DNA from: Paenibacillus pabuli
GTDB lineage: Bacteria; Bacillota; Bacilli; Paenibacillales; Paenibacillaceae
Direction of reading: 5' to 3'
Length of the DNA: 64,000 bases
Assembly: GCF_039831995.1 (NCBI RefSeq)
Contig: NZ_JBDOIO010000003.1
Location: 496,001-560,000 of the forward strand
Positions within the stretch are counted from its first letter, which is position 1. Each line of letters starts with the position of its first letter. The notes under the pieces are model-generated. The model was not told where the DNA came from. It worked only from the letters and a program-made list of their open reading frames with translations, and searched no databases. Shown one piece after another: positions 29,141 to 38,199 of this stretch. Position numbers and translations under genes: made by a program.

Positions 29141-30283
29141 TTAAGAGGGAAGTTGTTTCTCTTGCCACTCCTTAAACCATTGTTGAATATCGTTTCCTGG
29201 GAGAATATCGTATTCTTCTTTTAGTCGTGTCGTGAGTTCTTGATAACATTCTATCGTTTTCTGTGGCTCGTTCAATTTGTCATACAGCTTCATTAAGGCA
29301 AACGAAGACTTTTCCTCTATTAAATAGAGGCGGTGAATTTGCAAGTATGTAGTCAACGCATCGCCAAATCTCTGCTGATCTTCATACCAACTGCCAACAC
29401 TTAGAGCTGTGTTTAGCCATAATTGTTTAAGTCTATGCCTTTCTGCCTCTGCCCACCAATAATCGTATTCCTGCAAATATTCACCCGTATAGCTGTTTAT
29501 CTTCTCCAGATGAAGCTCCAGGTTGTCCTCTGAGATATCAATTGTCTGCATAGAGTCTTCCCATAGTGATACGTCCAAAATAATATGGTCCAGCTCTAAT
29601 AAGTATCCTTCATTTGCACTCTTAATCTGAAATCTCTTGCCATATGCAGTAAGAGTTTTGCGAATATGATAAATGGTTGTATACAACTGTGAGTAGGCCT
29701 TGTTCACATCTGTATTGCTCCATAATAAGTCAACGATAGACGACTTGCGAACAAGCTGTCCCCTATGCTGAAGCAGATACAGGAAAAGCTCCTGTGCTCT
29801 GAAGGTTCTCCATTGCATTAACGTAAATTGTCCAGGTGATTGTGGCTCCTCAATCATGACTTGTTTGAACATGGTCATCCTGAGGGGTTGATGGGGATCA
29901 GGGTTATCCAATCTGGCTGTACTCTTGCTCCATATCCGATTCATTGTTTTGGACAACCGGTCAAAGCGGACCGGCTTCACAATGTAATCTATGGCGTTTA
30001 ATTCGAAGGCGTCCACAGCGTATTCTTGGTAGGCTGTAACAAATACCACCATCAGACCAGGGTCATACTCCAACAATCGTTCCGCCAGTTCAATACCATT
30101 GATCTCAGGTAACTCTATATCAATAAAGGCGATATCCACTTTGGCATGTTCAACGATATCCAAGGCATCGTATGGGTTGGTAAATTTACCGATAATATCA
30201 AGGCTGAAGTTTTCCATCTTCAGTAGTTGAAGCTCCAAATAAGATAACGCTAAAACTTCATCGTCAATAAGAATAGCTTTCAT
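29141..30283 (-). CDS. response regulator with OmpR-like and BTAD domains
   Basis: A 380-aa protein in three parts. The receiver (1-120) has D7/D8, phospho-acceptor D55 (FIDIELPE) and K103 (VKPV). A winged-helix Trans_reg_C-like domain follows (about 145-225: ELFLYLLQHRGQLVRKSSIV). The last part is a bacterial transcriptional activation domain (BTAD, about 230-375, TPR-like helices ending ECYQELTTRLKEEYDILP), as in SARP regulators. It is transcribed first, 72 bp before the dual-kinase hybrid, and is the evident phosphorylation target. Target genes are unknown. Confidence 0.87.
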   Translation of the reverse strand: MKAILIDDEVLALSYLELQLLKMENFSLDIIGKFTNPYDALDIVEHAKVDIAFIDIELPEINGIELAERLLEYDPGLMVVFVTAYQEYAVDAFELNAIDYIVKPVRFDRLSKTMNRIWSKSTARLDNPDPHQPLRMTMFKQVMIEEPQSPGQFTLMQWRTFRAQELFLYLLQHRGQLVRKSSIVDLLWSNTDVNKAYSQLYTTIYHIRKTLTAYGKRFQIKSANEGYLLELDHIILDVSLWEDSMQTIDISEDNLELHLEKINSYTGEYLQEYDYWWAEAERHRLKQLWLNTALSVGSWYEDQQRFGDALTTYLQIHRLYLIEEKSSFALMKLYDKLNEPQKTIECYQELTTRLKEEYDILPGNDIQQWFKEWQEKQLPS

Positions 30284-30519
30284 GTAAAAATATACTCCTT
30301 ATTAGCGTTTATTTAGTTATATCGATTTTAACATGGATGTTGAAAAATGGAATAAAAACTCGAATGATGTAGCAAAGCAAGTCGTATATCTTGAGTTTAG
30401 GATCAGTGGGGCTGAATGAAATGTTGGTCCTTTGGCCACTGAATTTCTCCTATTTGACTAGTGTTTTATGTATTCGAAAGGTTAGACATAACCATTAGGC
30501 GAAACCCGAGGTGATGAGC

Positions 30520-30829
30520 ATGAGTATATTAAGATACAGTTATCCTACGATGTTAAAAAAGCAAAAGCTTGTCTTATCGACAGCAAGTTACTTCAATGAC
30601 AACGGTATGGAAAGGATCTATAACAATTAACTGGTGTTCTACTAAAAAATTCAAGAGTGGGGATGGCTCGCTCAGAGAAGACCTGGTATTGCGAAGCACT
30701 GATTTAACCGATGTGGGAAATGAATTCTTCGGGGAGGTCTTTCCGAAGTGGTCTGCGCATATTGATCGCGGTGGAGATATTCAAATGACAACCATTCTGT
30801 TAAATGGATTGAACAAGCTCCAAATGTAG
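30520..30829 (+). pseudogene. unrecognised small gene, possibly frameshifted
   Basis: GAGGTG followed 6 nt later by ATG 30520 opens a 36-codon frame (MSILRYSYPTMLKKQKLVL...) that stops at 30630. A second frame overlapping it from about 30569 continues to 30829 (EDLVLRSTDLTDVGNEFFGE, PKWSAHIDRGGD). The good ribosome site on the first and protein-like composition of the second suggest one gene of about 100 codons broken near 30605. I do not recognise the family. Confidence 0.3.
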
Positions 30830-31150
30830 CTCTTATGAAGGGAAACCATTATTAAATAATGAAGACATTATGACTGCGGAGCTAACCTTAACTCGGCGGT
30901 TATTTGTTGTTCATTTTAAAACGATGTAGTGATGGCACTTAATAGTCAGTAAGCAAGTGAAGAGCGTATTTCGGCGGACCACATTATGCACCAGGTGGAT
31001 TTTCTAACTTGGATGTATAATGGAATGATCTCCAACGGCAAAAAAATCGATGATATCCTGTGATCGTTAGCTTGATTTGGTTTCGCTTGTGACTGGCGGA
31101 ACGGCATCTTCCATTTTGTATAAAGTAACCGTCGGTTTTGTCCATTGTTA
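30830..31150. other. intergenic stretch with a short unassigned coding-like fragment
   Basis: From about 30953 to 31063 one frame reads ASEERISADHIMHQVDFL then TWMYNGMISNGKKIDDIL before a stop. It has protein-like composition but no start or ribosome site. It may be the tail of a lost gene; family unknown. Nothing else is supported here. Confidence 0.25.
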
Positions 31151-31194
31151 TTGTCACGTTGTCGAAGCTACAATGATATTGATAATGATTATCA
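31151..31194 (+). promoter_or_regulatory. promoter with Fur box
   Basis: TTGTCA (31151-31156), 17 bp, TGATAT (31174-31179), immediately followed by TGATAATGATTATCA (31180-31194), a perfect 7-1-7 Fur box. The operator covers the transcription start, so iron-replete Fur should repress the downstream reductase gene. Confidence 0.82.
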
Positions 31195-31236
31195 TAAGCG
31201 CGGATGTTACATAAGCCGGCTGGAGGAGGGCATCAA

Positions 31237-32274
31237 TTGACTGAGCAGCTTGGATTATATGATGTGACAATTATTGGCGGTGGTCCTGCGGGAATGTATA
31301 CTGCTTTTTATAGTGGAATGCGTGATTTAAAGACAAAGCTAATCGAAGCGAAAGACGAACTGGGTGGGCGGATGCTTATTTATCCCGAGAAGATGATCTG
31401 GGATGTTGGAGGGGTTACGCCAATCCTATGCGAGAAATTAATCTCCCAATTGGCGGAGCAGGCGAAGACGTTCGACCCGACCATTGTATTCGGCCAGCAC
31501 ATTGTCGGATTGGAGAAACAAGCGGATTCGACGTACATCCTGGAGGCGGCAACGGGAGAGAAGCACTGGACACGTACGGTCATTCTGGCCATTGGCCGCG
31601 GCATTCTGCGAATGGCGAAGCTGGAGCTGGAAGGTGCTGAGCGCTATGAAGTATCCAATTTGCACTATACGGTGCAGGAACTGGAGCCTTTTAGAGGAAA
31701 ACGGGTCCTTATTTCGGGAGGGGGGAATTCCGCTGTCGATTGGGCGAACGAGCTGGTTTCCATCGCTGCTCAGGTCACTGTCGTGCATAGACGCGACCAC
31801 TTCGGCGGGCATGAAAAAAACGTTGTTCGAATGAAGGAGTCCTCTGCCGACGTGCTTACGCCATATGAAGTCACGCAGTTATACAGCGGCAACGGAAAGT
31901 CGATTGAACGTGTGACGATTAACCACATCGAATCAGGGGATTCACGCGAGCTAGAAGTAGATGAGGTTATCGTCAACCATGGACTGAAGTCTGATTTTAC
32001 AGGGATCAAGGATTGGGGACTGGATATGGATGACTGGAACATATTCGTCAGCCCGAGACTAGAGACGAACTTGCCGGGCATCTTCGGAGCTGGCGATTTC
32101 GCCAACTACGAAAGCAAGCTTAACCTGATTGCAGGGGCATTCACGGATGCCGCCTTAGCACTTAACAGCGCCAAACGGTATATCGATCCCGAGGCGCCGA
32201 GAATGGCTTATGTTTCGTCACATAACGAGAGATTTAAGGAACGGAACAAAGCGTTTGGCTTATCCAGTGAATAG
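31237..32274 (+). CDS. ferredoxin/flavodoxin-NADP reductase, thioredoxin-reductase-like type
   Basis: A 345-aa FAD protein with [19 protein letters not shown] for [18 protein letters not shown] for NADP, and the C-terminal [14 protein letters not shown]. It lacks a redox CxxC, which separates it from thioredoxin reductase and places it with B. subtilis YumC/YcgT. The start is TTG 31237 after GGAGGAGG, giving [15 protein letters not shown] as in homologues. A Fur box lies in its promoter, as is known for ycgT of B. subtilis. The probable job is supplying electrons for iron release or Fe-S/heme enzymes under iron starvation. Confidence 0.92.
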   Translation: MTEQLGLYDVTIIGGGPAGMYTAFYSGMRDLKTKLIEAKDELGGRMLIYPEKMIWDVGGVTPILCEKLISQLAEQAKTFDPTIVFGQHIVGLEKQADSTYILEAATGEKHWTRTVILAIGRGILRMAKLELEGAERYEVSNLHYTVQELEPFRGKRVLISGGGNSAVDWANELVSIAAQVTVVHRRDHFGGHEKNVVRMKESSADVLTPYEVTQLYSGNGKSIERVTINHIESGDSRELEVDEVIVNHGLKSDFTGIKDWGLDMDDWNIFVSPRLETNLPGIFGAGDFANYESKLNLIAGAFTDAALALNSAKRYIDPEAPRMAYVSSHNERFKERNKAFGLSSE

Positions 32275-32277
32275 TAG

Positions 32278-32388
32278 GTTTTGCCATCAGTAGACGGACT
32301 GTTACAGAGCCGTTGTGAAACTGTAGATCCTGAGCAATGGAGGAAGTTTGTTCGAATATTAATTCGTACATTTGTGGCTTACAAGTAA
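32278..32388 (+). pseudogene. C-terminal relic of a TetR-family regulator
   Basis: Directly after the reductase gene a startless frame reads VDGLLQSRCETVDPEQW then RKFVRILIRTFVAYK before TAA. This resembles the last helices of TetR/AcrR regulators (…VDGL.LQ......DPEQW.....LIR). No HTH part exists upstream. Probably a leftover of a deleted gene. Confidence 0.42.
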
Positions 32389-32452
32389 ATTAGAATTAAG
32401 CTCCTACGTTCTGTTGATGATGATGATGTAATACGTTCAATTGATGGTAAAT

Positions 32453-32480
32453 AAGCCGCTGATCAGCGGCTTTTTTCTTT
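32453..32480 (+). terminator. Rho-independent terminator
   Basis: Palindromic stem AAGCCGCT-GATC-AGCGGCTT followed by TTTTCTTTTT. It closes the ferredoxin-NADP reductase transcript. Confidence 0.85.
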
Positions 32481-32617
32481 TTAAAATATGTCTGCTATTG
32501 ATTTTGTCATATACTGTCTGATAATTTTATTCAGAAATGTTGTTGCCGTCTAAGCTACTTGTTATTAATTAAAAAGATAATAGATGGAACAGTGCAGAAG
32601 ATGGAGGCATTAGAAAT

Positions 32618-33238
32618 ATGAAAATTCTAGTATTGGGTGCAACTGGACGAGTTGGCAGTCAGATCACTGCCTACGCACTTAAGGATCAGCATCATGTAAC
32701 TGTACTGGTTCGTCATCCTGAAAAATGCCAGGTTCATGATGAACATTTAACAATCATTCAAGGCAATGTGTTGAATCAAGAAGATATTATGCGTGCTATC
32801 CGTGGTGCCGATGTCGTTATTAGTGCACTGAACACAGATGGAACCCATACACTATCCGAAAGTATGCCGTTAATCATTGAAGCAATGCGTGAAGAAGGGA
32901 TAAATCGAATCATTACTGTAGGGACAGCAGGTATTCTGCAGAGCAGGCTTTCTCCGAGTATTCTACGATATCAATCCAGTGAATCGAGGCGTAAATCCAC
33001 CCGTGCTGCCGAGGAACATCACCGTGTGTACTCGCTGCTTCAAGAATCAACATTGAAATGGACGATAGTGTGTCCTACGTATTTACCGGATGGAGAATAT
33101 TTAGGCGTTTACCGTGTAGAACGTGATGTTCTTCCTGAAGGCGGCACGGAGATATCCGTGAGTGATACAGCAGAATTCACCTACAATCAAGTTAATGATG
33201 ACTCTTATATCAGATATCGTGTAGGTATTTCATATTAG
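32618..33238 (+). CDS. NAD(P)H-binding atypical SDR (YwnB/NmrA-like)
   Basis: A 206-aa single-domain Rossmann protein with GATGRVG at residues 7-13, GNVLNQEDIMRAIRGADVVI and ISALNTDG. It resembles NAD(P)-binding proteins such as B. subtilis YwnB and biliverdin-reductase-like SDRs, whose physiological substrates are mostly unknown. ATG follows GATGGAGG. It is monocistronic. Confidence 0.82.
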   Translation: MKILVLGATGRVGSQITAYALKDQHHVTVLVRHPEKCQVHDEHLTIIQGNVLNQEDIMRAIRGADVVISALNTDGTHTLSESMPLIIEAMREEGINRIITVGTAGILQSRLSPSILRYQSSESRRKSTRAAEEHHRVYSLLQESTLKWTIVCPTYLPDGEYLGVYRVERDVLPEGGTEISVSDTAEFTYNQVNDDSYIRYRVGISY

Positions 33239-33272
33239 GTACTGTCGAGAGACAAAACATATATCCTATTAG

Positions 33273-33298
33273 AGTCGCTATTACCTTAGCGGCTTTTT
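33273..33298 (+). terminator. Rho-independent terminator
   Basis: Stem AGTCGCT / AGCGGCT (one G-T pair) followed by TTTTT, 35 bp after the SDR stop. Confidence 0.75.
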
Positions 33299-33323
33299 CC
33301 TTACTTCAAGGTGGAGATTAGAA

Positions 33324-33437
33324 ATGAAATTTGACTCAGAAAATAGTCACAAGCTTGGCTTGTCCAGAATGAACATGATTGGTGTCGGGCTTAAAGTGAT
33401 TCGCAGGATAATGAAGAAAAAACCCTGGAGGAATTGA
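33324..33437 (+). CDS. possible small protein, 37 aa
   Basis: AAGGTGGAG lies 7 nt before ATG 33324 and opens a 37-codon frame (MKFDSENSHKLGLSRMNMIG, ending KKKPWRN). It is short, Lys-rich at the C-terminus and not recognised. The ribosome site is convincing, but it could be the front of a lost gene, since the gap 33239-33592 holds nothing else. Confidence 0.3.
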   Translation: MKFDSENSHKLGLSRMNMIGVGLKVIRRIMKKKPWRN

Positions 33438-33592
33438 TGCAACTTCACTTTAAAGATGTATCTAATCAATTTTCAGCCGAAAAAAGTATCCATGAAAACT
33501 GAGGAACCAGTTCAGCCCTTTGTTTCGCTAGGCACATTCCCTGTATGTAGTCATATACTGACTTCATAATATTTGTAAAGGGATGGTGCAAA

Positions 33593-34147
33593 TTGTATTA
33601 CTACCACACACCAGCACATCAATATGGTGGATACACGATTGGACATAATCCATATTATTATCCAACTTATACAGGAAGAAACAATCATTCACTAGACCAA
33701 GGATCTCAAATGGGTATGGAAAATACAGGGCAGCAAGTGATTCTTCTAAAGGATTACGGGAAGAGACCTTTGGTGGTAGATATCGAAAAAGTAACTAAGC
33801 TTAATAATAATTTTCGTACAGCTTTATGGACGGGGGAACACTTCCAAGTAACTCTTATGAACATAAATGTAGGTGAAGATATCGGATTAGAAGTTCATCC
33901 GAATACGGATCAGTTTATTCGGATTGAAGAAGGTCAAGGACTGGTTCAAATGGGGGATCGTAGAGAGAATCTCGATTTTGTTGTGAATGCCTTCGAAGAC
34001 TATGCAATCATGATACCTGCTGGCAAGTGGCATAACATAACGAACACAGGCAACAAACCACTTAAAGTCTATGTGATTTACGCTCCACCGCAACATCCAT
34101 TTGGCACCGTCCATCCAACAAAAGCTGATGCCATGGCTTCAGAATAA
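33593..34147 (+). CDS. cupin-domain protein
   Basis: A 184-aa protein whose N-terminal 45 residues are Tyr/His/Asn-rich and probably disordered, followed by a single cupin barrel. Metal ligands are suggested by EVHPNTDQFIRIEEG (motif 1) and MIPAGKWHNITN (motif 2). Small cupins of this type are common in Bacillus and Paenibacillus, without a defined reaction. The TTG start follows GGGATGG; there is no signal peptide. Confidence 0.8.
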   Translation: MYYYHTPAHQYGGYTIGHNPYYYPTYTGRNNHSLDQGSQMGMENTGQQVILLKDYGKRPLVVDIEKVTKLNNNFRTALWTGEHFQVTLMNINVGEDIGLEVHPNTDQFIRIEEGQGLVQMGDRRENLDFVVNAFEDYAIMIPAGKWHNITNTGNKPLKVYVIYAPPQHPFGTVHPTKADAMASE

Positions 34148-34180
34148 CAGACTATTTAATCGTTATTTAACTTATTAGAG

Positions 34181-34208
34181 ACCGCTCTATTGAATAGAGC
34201 GGTTATTT
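34181..34208 (+). terminator. Rho-independent terminator
   Basis: Perfect stem ACCGCTCTAT / ATAGAGCGGT with short loop, followed by TATTT. Confidence 0.75.
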
Positions 34209-34330
34209 CATTACCCACATTTGTGCAATCAAGTTTAAGAATATAATCCATCAACTACCGACTTTCGTTAATTGTATAAAAGGGGGAGCGGCATTACATT
34301 AAATGTTATAACACAAAGGAGGATCTCAAT

Positions 34331-35247
34331 ATAGTACAACAGATTCATCAGCCGTTTCTAATCAGGTGCGGGTATGGGATGAACAGGTTGAAATTCCCAC
34401 TTATGGAACGGGAAAACCTGACAAAAATCCCATGTTTCTGGAGAAACGCGTGTACCAGGGAGTTCCGGACGAGTCTACCCGCATCCGGTCATCGATAAAA
34501 TCCTGGATGAGAAAGAATCCAACTCCTATTGCATGGTCATTCTTGAAAACAAATACGTTCGCATCGAAGCACACGGCAACCGAGAATGAGGACGGCAGCG
34601 CAACCGTATGGGTTAGTGAGATTGATCGCATGTACGGCACAAAATTAACTACGGGTTTCACATTGCATCCAGGTAAGGCCTATATCGAAGTTATGGCGCA
34701 AATGTATAACCGGACCTCCGAGCCGCAAACGTTTTTGTGGTGGGCCAACCCGGCCATGGCTGTCAATGATCAGACACAGACCGTATTTCCACCTGATGTC
34801 ACAGCAGTCTTTGATCACGGAAAAAGGGATGTATCCAAATTCCCGATTGCTACAGGGACTTATTACAAAATGGATTATTCCGAAGGCGTTGATATCTCCA
34901 GGTACAAAAATATCCCGGTCCCGACTTCTTATATGGCATATAAATCGGACTACAATTTTGTAGGCGGTTACGACCATGGCGTGCAAGCAGGTTTGCTGCA
35001 TGTAGCCAATCATCATGTCTCCCCAGGCAAGAAGCAATGGACGTGGGGCAACGGGGAGTTCGGCCAAGCCTGGGACCGAAGCCTGACGGATGAAGATGGA
35101 CCTTATATCGAATTGATGACAGGTGTGTTCACCGATAACCAACCCGATTTTACTTGGCTCCAGCCGTATGAAGAAAAGGCGTTTACCCAATATTTCATGC
35201 GTACAAAAACATTGGAGTCGTCAAAAAATGGCAGCCGACCAACATGA
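34331..35247 (+). pseudogene. decayed DUF5107-family gene
   Basis: Intact DUF5107 proteins are around 1,000 aa; here about 300 codons survive. A strong AAAGGAGGA precedes ATAGTACAACAG where ATGAGTACAACAG is expected, so the start codon seems lost by one base. After RVYQG a one-base deletion near 34460 moves the true sequence (GSSGRVYPHPVIDKILDEKE, SYCMVILENKYVRI) into another frame. An internal deletion near 34575-34590 then jumps to ENEDGSATVWVSEIDRMYGT and restores the frame. The protein breaks off after EEKAFTQYFM. The family is thought to be carbohydrate-related (C-terminal TPRs), here certainly non-functional. Confidence 0.82.
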
Positions 35248-35262
35248 TCGGCTGTCTTTTAT
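35233..35262 (+). terminator. hairpin terminator
   Basis: Stem CAGCCGA / TCGGCTG followed by TCTTTTATT at the broken end of the DUF5107 relic; a new or retained 3' end. Confidence 0.6.
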
Positions 35263-35435
35263 TGAACTAAGGGGCAGTTTAGATGAATGAAATTTTGGAA
35301 GTGAAAACTAGGGGAGATTCTTGAGAGGCGGCTTCTTTCCATTTTTGTGCAGTACTATCCTTTACCTTATACCTGCTCTATAGACTTGTCCGTCTTCGTC
35401 TGCTTATTGGATATGGTTGTACTCTAAGCCATCTA

Positions 35436-36704
35436 TTATTTAGTCCATTTTAATCTTTGATGAAGTAATCCATCGGAATCTTTATTTTCTCCCACGACAA
35501 AATCGGTCATATGGTACGTTAGATATTGTTCGTACTTGCTTTCGGTTTTGAGCAGGAGCTCATGAACGTTATAAATACCTACAGGAATATCATCCAGTAT
35601 TAGGCTGGCCAAGGCAGCATAAATGCCGCATGCGACTTGAAAATACGTGGCATTTGTTTTGTACTGAGCATAAATGCTACTACTTTTCATCGAATTATAC
35701 ATAAACTTTTCATGATCCTCGTAAACCAAAAGAACTCCAACGAGGTCTGCACCTTCAACCTCCCCTATGTCTGGATCAATTATGCGCTGGTTCCAATTCC
35801 ATAAATCGTCTACTCGATCTAAATGGTTTCGAATTAAATTCGTTGTATACTCACTAACACGATAAATAAATCCAATCTGCATATCAAACAACTCACCTAG
35901 TGTTAGCACTTCTTCATGCGGCATCAGACATCCGTAAAATTCCTTGTCTCCTAACCTTACTTTGTACTCCATTGAATAGACCTGTTCATAAAAATAATGA
36001 GGCAAATGATTATGAACAAACATCGGATAGCTTAATATGGCTTCATCCAGGAAACATTCGACTGACCAAGAAGTATAAATGGTGTTAGGTTCAATTAATG
36101 TTTGGTCCGCAAAAAAGGAGGTATCATGCTCAACAATGTAGCAGGCTAAAGGTTTTTTATCTGGATTTTCTTGCATCAGTTTTATAGCCATCCATTGTAC
36201 GACGCCAGGATTCATACCTGAGCATGTAATGGCGGTTGTATGGGTGAAATCAGTTTTTCTAGTTTGATATTTAATATTTCGCTCTGCAAGGGGAAACCCG
36301 TGCAGGCTCTCATTATTATCCACCTCCTCATTCTCAAGGGCAGAATTAACATATAATATGCCTAGTTCGTTACAGCAGTTGAGCATCTCGATCGTATCGG
36401 CCCATGATACATCAATGACTACTTTTGTGTTTGTTTTAGTAAGGTGTTTCCGAAAGTCGCTGACATTTTTAAGATCTAACTTGTGGATTTTGATTTGTTT
36501 CGAAAGATGGGGGCAGAGTTGAGCATAATATGCTTTATCCTTTTGGTTCATATCAATGAGGTGGATTTGTGATTGGTTAATGATAGAGTGTATAGGGTCT
36601 TTTTTATCTTGAACGGATTGATTAAGAATGGCTAATACCGCTTTAGCCGCACCTCCGCTGCTGCCTAGTATCGTAATGGAAGGAGAGATTACATAATCCA
36701 GCAT
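35436..36704 (-). CDS. saccharopine dehydrogenase / homospermidine synthase-like oxidoreductase
   Basis: A 422-aa protein with an N-terminal Rossmann segment (SPSITILGSSGGAAKAVLAIL) and, at about 170-185, HTTAITCSGMNPGVVQWM. The latter resembles the core of bacterial homospermidine synthase and saccharopine-reductase-like enzymes. ATG 36704 is preferred over the upstream ATG at 36731 because GGAAGTG lies 7 nt before it. Such enzymes make or break C-N bonds between amino acids or polyamines via Schiff bases. The exact substrate is unknown; no polyamine genes are adjacent. Confidence 0.65.
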   Translation of the reverse strand: MLDYVISPSITILGSSGGAAKAVLAILNQSVQDKKDPIHSIINQSQIHLIDMNQKDKAYYAQLCPHLSKQIKIHKLDLKNVSDFRKHLTKTNTKVVIDVSWADTIEMLNCCNELGILYVNSALENEEVDNNESLHGFPLAERNIKYQTRKTDFTHTTAITCSGMNPGVVQWMAIKLMQENPDKKPLACYIVEHDTSFFADQTLIEPNTIYTSWSVECFLDEAILSYPMFVHNHLPHYFYEQVYSMEYKVRLGDKEFYGCLMPHEEVLTLGELFDMQIGFIYRVSEYTTNLIRNHLDRVDDLWNWNQRIIDPDIGEVEGADLVGVLLVYEDHEKFMYNSMKSSSIYAQYKTNATYFQVACGIYAALASLILDDIPVGIYNVHELLLKTESKYEQYLTYHMTDFVVGENKDSDGLLHQRLKWTK

Positions 36705-36962
36705 CTTATCACTTCCTTCATAGTTATTCATGTCTATGTATTAATATATGATTCTACTAATCGCAACGATCGTGCTTCTACCTATTAATAGAAGAGAAAT
36801 AATAGATTAGAGGGACAGCTAATTAGCTGAACAGGATGTATGGGAAACCTTATCATAATCGCGTTGAATTAACGGGTAGGACAGTTTAATGAAATAAAAG
36901 GGATTACAATTACTGGCATGGAAATAATATAGTCAAAGTAGATTGTTAAATGGAGGGTGAAT

Positions 36963-37742
36963 ATGTTTCTCATTACTAATCCTAAAGTTTCTGGATTTAC
37001 GCCCCAGTGGTCACAATTTAGAGGATTCTCAATTCTATTTGATAATCCATCAGACCGATTATTACCCTTAGATGAAAGTAGAGAGATGAGGTTACTTAGT
37101 TGTGATATTGAAACTGAAGAATTAAGATTATACAAAAGTTTATATCAAACTCTTACAATATTCACAGAATTGAACAATACATATCTGTTTTGCCCTTTGC
37201 CTTCTCAGTCTTATCATGTGACGCTTTGGGATGGAATGAATGAAGCCAACGTTCAAGCTGTCTCACCCCAACATAGGTTCAAAGCCGAAGATCTGCTTGA
37301 AGGTTTACCGCATTCCTTTCTGAGAGAAAATGAGTTTCTCTGTATCGAAAACCAGCCACTAAATATCAACATGAAAGAACCCATTACATTTCAATTTGAT
37401 AGACTCCTAAAGTGGGGGAATTCTGTGCTAGTAGCAAGTCTAAAACCTGCGAATTCTCATTCTCAAGCCATCTTACATAAGATTGAAAAAGAAAGAAAAT
37501 ACCTTATAGAAGAGTATAAGGGACATTTCGGATTAGAAACGTCCGGATATTCCTATACACCTCACATCTCTCTAGGGTATTTCGCTAATAAAGAATTGGC
37601 TGAATTGACTACCTCCATGATTGATTCTTGGAATGAACATTTTTTAACAAACACCAAGGGACAAACCATTACTTTTACTAGCAACAGTCTGTACGGTTTC
37701 AACCAAATGTCTACTTTCTTCAAAAAAGCTGTAGGAAATTAG
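36963..37742 (+). CDS. 2H phosphoesterase-like (DUF1868-type) protein
   Basis: A 259-aa protein with two HxT/S motifs about 105 residues apart: SYHVTLWDG and YTPHISLGYF. These are the signature of the 2H phosphoesterase superfamily (LigT, cyclic phosphodiesterase). Spacing and length resemble DUF1868 proteins. ATG 36963 follows GGAGGG. The expected chemistry is cleavage of 2',3'-cyclic phosphates or related RNA/nucleotide phosphodiesters (family inference). Confidence 0.65.
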   Translation: MFLITNPKVSGFTPQWSQFRGFSILFDNPSDRLLPLDESREMRLLSCDIETEELRLYKSLYQTLTIFTELNNTYLFCPLPSQSYHVTLWDGMNEANVQAVSPQHRFKAEDLLEGLPHSFLRENEFLCIENQPLNINMKEPITFQFDRLLKWGNSVLVASLKPANSHSQAILHKIEKERKYLIEEYKGHFGLETSGYSYTPHISLGYFANKELAELTTSMIDSWNEHFLTNTKGQTITFTSNSLYGFNQMSTFFKKAVGN

Positions 37743-37808
37743 TTGAAAACAGCATTCAAATCCTCATTTTGGGAAAAATATAATATCCCAACTATGAGGT
37801 GATTGCAT

Positions 37809-38171
37809 TTGATAAAAATAATTTTGACGTTCGTTTTAGCCCTTGGGTTAGCTTCGCTAATAGAAACCACAGCTTCGAGCGAAGACACTCTGCAAGCAAC
37901 AGGCACAACGCCATGCACGTTAATTCAACAGGCACTGATAGTCGAATTGAATCCTCAAATAATGAGTGCTCTTCGTCAAAAGTACCAAGACAACTTTTTG
38001 TACTCGAATGTCCATGTGTTACCGATCCAAGGTTCAGACACTCTGCAGACAGAATTTATTTTAGAAATGACGGTGATGAAGGGAGAGCAGCCAGAAACAG
38101 TTCAAATGTCGTTTCGACGAGATGGTCTTAATGGATATAGGGTAGATGATATAGCTAATAAGCTGAATTAA
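37809..38171 (+). CDS. small exported protein, DUF3888-like
   Basis: About 120 aa. TTG 37809 is chosen with GAGGTGAT 6 nt upstream. There is an N-terminal signal peptide (IKIILTFVLALGLASLIE), then LIQQALIVELNPQIMSALRQKY and a C-terminal beta region. This resembles the small secreted DUF3888 proteins of Bacillaceae. Function unknown. Confidence 0.55.
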   Translation: MIKIILTFVLALGLASLIETTASSEDTLQATGTTPCTLIQQALIVELNPQIMSALRQKYQDNFLYSNVHVLPIQGSDTLQTEFILEMTVMKGEQPETVQMSFRRDGLNGYRVDDIANKLN

Positions 38172-38199
38172 GAAGTTCCAAGCGACTAGGAGTGAAGCT

